A stretch of DNA of 64,000 nt from Planctomycetota bacterium (lineage in GTDB: Bacteria; Planctomycetota; Brocadiia; SM23-32; JAKLEA01). Below the pieces are notes generated by a model. That model was given only the letters and a program-made list of their open reading frames with translations. It was not told the DNA's origin and made no database searches. The number at the start of each line of letters is the position of its first letter. Position 1 is the stretch's first letter. Location of the stretch: contig JAKLEA010000002.1 of assembly GCA_022711755.1 (NCBI GenBank), positions 62,001-126,000 on the forward strand. The letters are read 5' to 3'. Below are positions 58,818 to 64,000 of this stretch, piece after piece. The position numbers were made by a program, and so were the translations under genes.

Positions 58818-60491
58818 TTAATCCACGCGCCGCGTTTCTCTGCTTTCAAGCGTCTCCCGCAATCTCCGGGACATCGCATCGGACCTTTCCTTATTCTGCC
58901 CTGCAACGTTCCTGATCTGGCCGACGTCCGCCGAAAGGTCATATAGCTGCGGCCTCAGCGAATTCCCAAGCTCGATATTCACGTGCGTAGCCACCGCCGG
59001 GCCTGCATATGGCGGGATGAAGACCCAGTTATCCTGCCGGATGATCATCTTCCCCTGCGTTCCCTCGATGACCAGTTCGTTGCGCCCATCCGCGCTGTTG
59101 CCCAGCAGCGCAGGCAGGACGTTCAGGCTGTCCGGTCCGGCCTGCGGCTCCGGCTCGACTCCAGTCAATGCGGCGAATGACGCGAGGAAATCCATGTGGC
59201 AGACCATTGCATCGGTCTCGCCGGGGCTGACCGCCGCCGGCCAGCGCAGAATGAGCGGGACGCGCGTCCCGCCGTCGAACATGCTGTACTTGCCGCCGCG
59301 CAGCGCCCCCGCGGGGCGATGATCTCCGCAAAGCTCGACTGCGCGGTCCTGGTATCCGTCGTCCAGCACGGGGCCGTTGTCGCTTGAGAATATGACGATT
59401 GTGTTCTCCGCCAGCCCGAGCCGGTCGAGCGCGTCCAGCATCCTGCCGACGCACCAGTCCATCTCGGCTATGACGTCCCCGCGCGGCCCCAGTCCGGTCT
59501 TGCCGGCGAAGGCGGGGCCGGGCAGTCGCGGCACGTGCGGCTGATGAAGGGCGTAGTAAAGGAAGAAGTGCTTCTCCCGGTTCCGGGAGACGAACTCGAT
59601 CGCCTTGTCTGAGAAGACCTCGGCCATCGTCTCGTCCGTCCAGAGGGCCGATTTCCCGCCGCGCATGTATCCGATCCGGCCGACGCCGTTGACGATGGTC
59701 ATGTCATGTCCGTGGCTGTGCTTCATGCGCAGAAGCTCCGGGTTCTTCCTGCCGGTCGGCATGTCCGTGAACGCCTTCTTCTCGTCGTATGTCACCTCGA
59801 TCGGGTCCGCGGGATCAAGGCCGGCCACCCGCCTTCCCTCCACGTAGACGCACGGAACGCGGTCGTTCGTGGCGGCCATGATGAAGCTGTAATCGAAACC
59901 GACGTCCAGCGGGGTATCCGTGAGGTCCGCGTTCCAATCCGGGTTGCCGCGTCCGATGCCGAGGTGCCATTTGCCGACGACGCCGGTGGCATATCCGGCC
60001 CGTCTTAGGATTGCGGGCAGCGTGGGCGAACCCGGCGGGATTATGAGCGGGGCGTCCCCGGGTAGGATACGCGCCCCCTTGCAGCGGAAGGGGTATGAGC
60101 CGGTCAGCAGGCTGTAGCGCGAAGGCGTGCAGGTGGCCGCCGTTGCGTATCCATTCGTGAAGAGCAATCCCTGAGAGGCCAGACGGTCCACGTTCGGAGT
60201 CGGAATCCGTGTCGCGCCGTAGCACCCCACGTCGCCGAAGCCGAGATCGTCGGCGTAGATGATTATGATGTTAGGCCGCTTCACATCCGGCTTTGCGTCC
60301 GGAGCGGATGCGCTGGCAGCCGTCTTGTTCCCGGCGATGTTTGCTTTTGGCATTGACTCGCTACCTCCGCGCGGCGCTGAAGGGCTGTTCACGCCTCCCC
60401 CGCCGTCCGCGCATCCGGTCAGGGAAAACGCCGCGCCCGTCACGACCGACCTCAGCAGGTTGCGGCGCGTGATGTCGTCATATGTCCCCAT
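58818..60491 (-). CDS. Tat-exported sulfatase lipoprotein (formylglycine-dependent)
   Basis: This protein of 557 residues starts at the ATG at 60491, after GGGGAGGG. TRRNLLRS is a twin-arginine motif and LTGC (Cys27) a lipobox, so it is a Tat-exported lipoprotein. The alkaline-phosphatase-fold sulfatase domain begins at RPNIIIIYADDLGFGDVGCY (metal Asp pair) and the active-site motif CTPSR (Cys121 converted to formylglycine) follows. GKWHLGIGRG, FSSDNGPVLDDG and LRGGKYSMFDGGTRVPLI are also present. It removes sulfate esters from glycans. The maturase (anSME or FGE) is not in this window. It matches the nearby lyases in theme. Confidence 0.92.
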   Translation of the reverse strand: MGTYDDITRRNLLRSVVTGAAFSLTGCADGGGGVNSPSAPRGGSESMPKANIAGNKTAASASAPDAKPDVKRPNIIIIYADDLGFGDVGCYGATRIPTPNVDRLASQGLLFTNGYATAATCTPSRYSLLTGSYPFRCKGARILPGDAPLIIPPGSPTLPAILRRAGYATGVVGKWHLGIGRGNPDWNADLTDTPLDVGFDYSFIMAATNDRVPCVYVEGRRVAGLDPADPIEVTYDEKKAFTDMPTGRKNPELLRMKHSHGHDMTIVNGVGRIGYMRGGKSALWTDETMAEVFSDKAIEFVSRNREKHFFLYYALHQPHVPRLPGPAFAGKTGLGPRGDVIAEMDWCVGRMLDALDRLGLAENTIVIFSSDNGPVLDDGYQDRAVELCGDHRPAGALRGGKYSMFDGGTRVPLILRWPAAVSPGETDAMVCHMDFLASFAALTGVEPEPQAGPDSLNVLPALLGNSADGRNELVIEGTQGKMIIRQDNWVFIPPYAGPAVATHVNIELGNSLRPQLYDLSADVGQIRNVAGQNKERSDAMSRRLRETLESRETRRVD

Positions 60492-60877
60492 TGTCCCTCC
60501 CCATTTCTGAATGAACGTTCGATGGCCGCAGCGCGGCTGACGGCGCTCATCGTATTGGCGCGTTTGGGGCAAGTCAAAGCCATTCCCCGGCATCGGCAGC
60601 CGGACATGCGCTTGGGCAGGGCGTAATGGGATCGAGCTTCCATCCTTCCTGCTGCGCCGCAGCAAACGCGCCATTTACCGACTGGTTATGTTCCTTGGTT
60701 TTGCCTGACATCGCCCCGACCGCGTGGAGCGAGCCGAACCCGAATCCCTGGCCCGCGTTTATATCATTCAGCACGGCTGTCAAATTCACTCTCTGGGAGC
60801 TTATCAGCGCTACGCCTCCCCCGCCTGCGCCGTCGCTTCACCCCGCCAACTGCCTCGCGCTCATGCCGCGACTTTCG
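60492..60877. other. Intergenic region with no recognisable gene
   Basis: About 385 bases between two minus-strand genes. Short frames occur on both strands, but none has a ribosome binding site or a recognisable product. No terminator or promoter stands out. Confidence 0.5.
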
Positions 60878-62221
60878 CTACTTCCCGTCATCGCCGTTTC
60901 TCTTTGAGTCCCGCGCATCCTTTTTCTCCTGCTCGGCGACTTCTTTGGCGAACTTGGCCAGGGATTCCTCAAGAGAGGGATACTTCTTCTTCCCCTCCTT
61001 CTCCCACCAGTCAAGCCAGATGGCAATATACTTCTCAGGTTCCACATCCAAAATCTCCGGAACGGGCAGGGGAGCGATTCCTGGTTTGACCATGCGCAAT
61101 GTGGCATATGCGAAGTATCGAGTGAGACTTACGTCAGAATTCAGGAGGCTGATAAGCAGAGGCGGCATTTCAGGCAGGCATTTCTTCTTGTTAACGCGTA
61201 TCTCGCTGTGCAATATATCGGCAATCATAAATTTGAAGGCGTCATTCTGTATTGTTGCTAGTTCCGGCACAACCCCCAACACGAAGGCTAAATCTTCTTG
61301 TGTCTCACATGAAAACTGTAATTCCAGCCATGTCGCTGTCACAGAAATGTCATCTATGTTCTCATATTCTTCCTTGATCGTCCCGCCGCCGTCCAGTTTC
61401 AAACCCCATTCCCACATGGCCCTTGTTGCCCTTATGTCGCGCATCTTAACTAATATGCGTAAATATCTGGATTTATGGAAATCGTTGTTGGAATTCTCCA
61501 CAAGCTCCCAATAGAATATGGGAATGTCCGGCGTGCGCCAATAATCCAAGTATATACACCATGGCGAAGTATATACTCCTTTCCTATATGCATGGATAAA
61601 CTCCTTGCAAAAACGTTTCTTCGGTTCATCATTATCCGATAAGTCCGGTGGCAGACTGTCGGCTAGTCTGAACACGGAATTTTTAAAAGTAACTCCGAGG
61701 TTTCTCCCCGGAACTCGCAGACGCGTGAGCAATAGCATGTAACGCTTGCCCGTTTCCATCCTTGGAAAATATTCCACTTTCTGTGTATATTCCCACAATT
61801 CCCTTGCTTTCTGTTCCGCCGGAGGGGGGACTATTTGGTGAGCCAGAAGCGATTCCTCATCCTCTCTAAATAACCAGACTTCAACTTTTTTCCCCGGATC
61901 GGCGCCGATAATAATATTGTCAACTTCGAATTGCGCCACATACCAGCACCCGTGAAAGACAGCCGGATCGGGGGAATTGGTTATAAGATAATTCTTCTCT
62001 ATGATGTAGTTTGCTCGTTGCCTTTTTTCGATGTTAATGATTTTCCCCGCGCAAAGCACCTCGCATTCTTCCATCATCTCTTTCCATGATCGGACTTTTA
62101 ATTCGAATCGGTACTCCTGATTCTCCGCGAATGACTTGGTGGATGACACTAGTAATAATTGAAAAGCCAACAAAAGAATAGTGATTATCATCTTAATCAT
62201 TATTTTATTTACCTGTGGCAT
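60878..62221 (-). CDS. Secreted protein of unknown function, AT-rich gene
   Basis: This protein of 447 residues has a signal peptide (MIKMIITILLLAFQLLLVSS, cut near SFAENQ); the ATG eight codons in, at 62200, is an equally good start. Residues about 40-180 look beta-rich (CAGKIINIEKRQRANYIIEK, ETGKRYMLLLTRLRVPG), reminiscent of NTR/TIMP-like tissue-inhibitor modules. Residues 230-410 are helical and resemble HEAT-type repeats (LLISLLNSDVSLTRYFAYAT). The C-terminus is highly charged. Codon use is much more AT-rich than in the rest of the window, a sign of separate origin. I do not recognise a family. Confidence 0.72.
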   Translation of the reverse strand: MPQVNKIMIKMIITILLLAFQLLLVSSTKSFAENQEYRFELKVRSWKEMMEECEVLCAGKIINIEKRQRANYIIEKNYLITNSPDPAVFHGCWYVAQFEVDNIIIGADPGKKVEVWLFREDEESLLAHQIVPPPAEQKARELWEYTQKVEYFPRMETGKRYMLLLTRLRVPGRNLGVTFKNSVFRLADSLPPDLSDNDEPKKRFCKEFIHAYRKGVYTSPWCIYLDYWRTPDIPIFYWELVENSNNDFHKSRYLRILVKMRDIRATRAMWEWGLKLDGGGTIKEEYENIDDISVTATWLELQFSCETQEDLAFVLGVVPELATIQNDAFKFMIADILHSEIRVNKKKCLPEMPPLLISLLNSDVSLTRYFAYATLRMVKPGIAPLPVPEILDVEPEKYIAIWLDWWEKEGKKKYPSLEESLAKFAKEVAEQEKKDARDSKRNGDDGK

Positions 62222-62531
62222 CTGATACTAGGGACATTCACCCTTTTCTGCGGTCGCTCGAACATGGGCGGCCCGCCGTAAGGGGATGCAGTTGCCGGGC
62301 AAGCCTCCCTTCCCATTCGGTAATGAAATAGCCTTCCGCTCTGACGATCCCATCGCGTCCATCTCAGCCTCTCCCGGTCAATTTGTCCTTCGCCGCCCGG
62401 CCCCAACCGGAATGACCCGGTCACATGTATATATTATTCCCACGCGCGACGGGGCGACGTCAAGCGAAATATGATTCTGGGGGTAACAGGTAACCGGTCA
62501 CTGAACGGCGCGGACCTGTCGGTTTTGGATT

Positions 62532-62639
62532 GCGCAGGCACGACTGCGCTTTCCATCGCGAATCTTCGATTCGCGCCGCCGGCATGACGGCGCGATCCTT
62601 GACCGTCCCGGAGCCTTCCGGCGAATCATGCTTCGCCGG
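62532..62639. repeat. Cluster of short perfect hairpins
   Basis: GCGCAG/CTGCGC (62532-62549), CGCGAATC/GATTCGCG with a 3-base loop (62557-62575), GCGCCG/CGGCGC (62573-62593, alternative to the previous) and CCGGCGAA/TTCGCCGG with a 6-base loop (62618-62639) follow each other closely. Such chains resemble dispersed intergenic repeat elements seen in PVC and acidobacterial genomes. Other copies are not in this window. Confidence 0.5.
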
Positions 62640-62640
62640 G

Positions 62641-62679
62641 AAAAAGCGGCGTCGCGCTTTTCAAGCGCGCTGACGCCGC
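62641..62679 (-). terminator. Intrinsic terminator of the amidohydrolase gene
   Basis: On the minus strand GCGGCGTC, a 3-base bulge, GCGCTT, a 3-base loop, AAGCGC and GACGCCGC form a long GC-rich stem, followed directly by TTTTT (62641-62645). It lies 100 bases beyond the stop codon of the amidohydrolase gene. Confidence 0.8.
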
Positions 62680-62778
62680 ACTCCAAAATCTCGCGCCCGT
62701 CACAGACCCATTACTTCTGGGGCATCAGGCATCAGTCTGATGAATTGCTCAAGATTGAATACGCTGTTCGATTTCGCA

Positions 62779-64000
62779 TCAATCCTTGTGCCGTATCAGT
62801 TGTCCTGCCCTGGGCGACGGATTATATCTGTTCCCGTCCACTACGTGCCGCCCGTTGATGAAGACGTGCTCGATGCCGACGGGGAACTGCTCCGGTTTTC
62901 GGAACGTCGCCGGGGAGTCAATGCGGTCCCAGTCGAAGACTACGATATCCGCGTGGCAGCCCTCGGCTATTCTGCCCCGGCCTTTCAGCCGGAAATGCTC
63001 CGCCACAAGGCCGGTGGACTTCCTTATCGCGGTCTCAAGCGGCAGCATCCGCTTCCCCCGCGCGTATTTGCCCAGGAACTGCGGATAGCACCCGTAGAAC
63101 AGGCGCGACGGCATGCCCATGCCCATCAGTATCGCGTCGGTCGAGATCATCACGTCCGGATGCCTGAGGCCGGCGTAGAAGGAACGTTCCGTGAATCGGT
63201 CGTCCGGCTCGCCGAGACTCTCGAATACGATGACGTGCCCGTGCTCCTCAAGCAGCAGATCGCAGGCGGCCTCGATGGGGTGAACCCCGCGTTCCCTTGC
63301 GATCTCCATGAGGCTGACGCCCTCGTATCGTTTGTTCTTCTCAGAGCCGACGGCCATGATTCTGGCGCATTCCCAGCCCATGAGCTTGAACAGGTTCAGG
63401 GACCACGTGTCGCCCTCGATGTGCGGCCAGATCATCTTTCCGTTCTCGATGCATCGCCTGATCCGCAACCGCGCCTGCGGGTCGGCTATTCGCTCAATGA
63501 TCTGATCCCGCCCGCCCTCCAGAACCCACGGCGGGAAGAAGGCGAGCAGGTGGGTGAAGCCGCAGGCGGAGGGCATGATGTCCATGCCCACGTTCACGCC
63601 CTGTTCTCTTGCCTTCATCATCTGCTCGATGGGCTTGCGGATCGGCCTCTCTATCGGCACGGGGGCCACCCACCACCGGGACAGCGATATCAATCCGCGT
63701 GCCAGCATTCTCAAAGCCGGACCGAAAGGCCCGGCGTCGGGTATGGCGAAGATGTGCGAGACCTGGCCGCGTATCCCGTTCTCGCGGGACACGGTGATGA
63801 CCTCGTCAACGGCCTGCTTGAGCGTCGTTTCCGAATAACTGCGCAGGTGCGATGTGAAGATCGCGTCGTGTTTTTTCAGGACCTTGCCAAGCTCGACCAG
63901 TTCGCTCGTGTCGCTCTGGCTGCCGGGGATGTACTGAAGGCCGGTGGAGAGGCCGATCGCGCCCTCCTCGATGGCCTGGTCCAGCGCCTTTGACATTCCG
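62779..64000 (-). CDS. N-acyl-D-amino-acid deacylase-type amidohydrolase (partial, N-terminus outside window)
   Basis: About 407 C-terminal residues are visible; the frame continues past the right edge. GAIGLSTGLQYIPGSQSDTSEL, SHLRSYSETTLKQAVDEVI, STDAILMGMGMPSRLFYGCY and, at the end, GRIAEGCHADIVVFDWDRID match D-aminoacylase/N-acyl-D-amino-acid deacylase. These zinc enzymes free D-amino acids or act on related amides, and the Asp in STDA is the catalytic metal ligand. The missing N-terminus should hold the HxH metal pair. The substrate is not defined by sequence. A strong terminator follows. Confidence 0.87.
   Translation of the reverse strand, partial: GMSKALDQAIEEGAIGLSTGLQYIPGSQSDTSELVELGKVLKKHDAIFTSHLRSYSETTLKQAVDEVITVSRENGIRGQVSHIFAIPDAGPFGPALRMLARGLISLSRWWVAPVPIERPIRKPIEQMMKAREQGVNVGMDIMPSACGFTHLLAFFPPWVLEGGRDQIIERIADPQARLRIRRCIENGKMIWPHIEGDTWSLNLFKLMGWECARIMAVGSEKNKRYEGVSLMEIARERGVHPIEAACDLLLEEHGHVIVFESLGEPDDRFTERSFYAGLRHPDVMISTDAILMGMGMPSRLFYGCYPQFLGKYARGKRMLPLETAIRKSTGLVAEHFRLKGRGRIAEGCHADIVVFDWDRIDSPATFRKPEQFPVGIEHVFINGRHVVDGNRYNPSPRAGQLIRHKD

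Larger units (their letters stand above)
62222..62778. other. Intergenic region rich in palindromes
   Basis: About 560 bases without a convincing gene. The first half shows nothing distinctive. The second half (62532-62679) is a chain of perfect or near-perfect hairpins, the last of which is a terminator for the amidohydrolase gene on the minus strand. Confidence 0.55.

Noticed and set aside
60574-60789. Minus-strand open frame of 71 codons between the sulfatase and the AT-rich gene.
   Set aside because: No ribosome binding site or recognisable product; kept as intergenic.
62740-63993. Plus-strand open frame of 417 codons.
   Set aside because: It is antisense to the amidohydrolase, whose motifs are clear.

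Overview
The window is about 64 kb of high-GC bacterial chromosome. Genes are packed on both strands in short operons. There are no rRNA genes, no convincing tRNA, no transposase and no CRISPR array. Several traits point to the PVC superphylum, most likely a planctomycete-like lineage, though I cannot place it more precisely from sequence alone. They are a giant surface protein with an N-terminal LERRMLL motif resembling the planctomycetal LEPRxLLS tag, a PEP-CTERM protein, a Tat-exported sulfatase with the CTPSR formylglycine motif, two heparinase II/III-type lyases, two DUF362 proteins, many Gfo/Idh, URO-D and FAD-oxidoreductase style catabolic genes, and a separate-subunit transketolase.

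Positions 1-15200: a minus-strand housekeeping operon (ribH, a NusB-PHP fusion, ftsY, a DUF362 protein running off the left edge), then plus-strand RNase Y, a polyprenyl-phosphate-type glycosyltransferase, a small LpxB-N-like membrane protein and a Gfo/Idh oxidoreductase. These are followed by a GapN-like aldehyde dehydrogenase, a lone TfoX C-terminal domain, a flavoprotein oxidoreductase, a B12-binding radical SAM protein and a second Tat-exported DUF362 protein.

Positions 15200-18555: a PEP-CTERM protein with clear promoter and terminator, a 188-bp hairpin-rich element bounded by 15-bp inverted repeats, a membrane protein, and a secreted ChbG/YdjC-like deacetylase.

Positions 18366-32021: a long co-directional run that is the most interesting part. 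In order it encodes a soluble pseudokinase, a REC-like plus PATAN (DUF4388) protein without its phosphoacceptor Asp, a secreted TPR protein with a TolB-N/CsgG-like domain, a DUF1318-like lipoprotein, a 1312-residue lipoprotein combining a TolB-like propeller with TPRs, an MCE-domain protein, a GT39-type glycosyltransferase with TPRs and a membrane SGNH-hydrolase-like protein. It may be a composite envelope system with non-catalytic signalling inputs; this is inference.

Positions 32099-44500: a 1463-residue FG-GAP/Ig-like/beta-helix surface protein, the two transketolase halves, a GT2 enzyme, a single-chain DHOD-GltD-ferredoxin fusion whose domain order is a permutation of dihydropyrimidine dehydrogenase, and a csoR-like/P1B-ATPase metal efflux operon with a visible operator.

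Positions 44503-64000: a region with a secreted-glycan theme. It holds a PA14/PKD/SGNH-like protein, a GT39 membrane enzyme, two heparinase-type lyases, a URO-D-family methyltransferase-like protein, a glycoside-hydrolase-like barrel protein and a sulfatase. Interspersed are a PAS protein with a destroyed GGDEF motif, an RDD membrane protein, an AT-rich secreted protein of unknown function, a palindrome-rich intergenic region, and a D-aminoacylase-type amidohydrolase running off the right edge.
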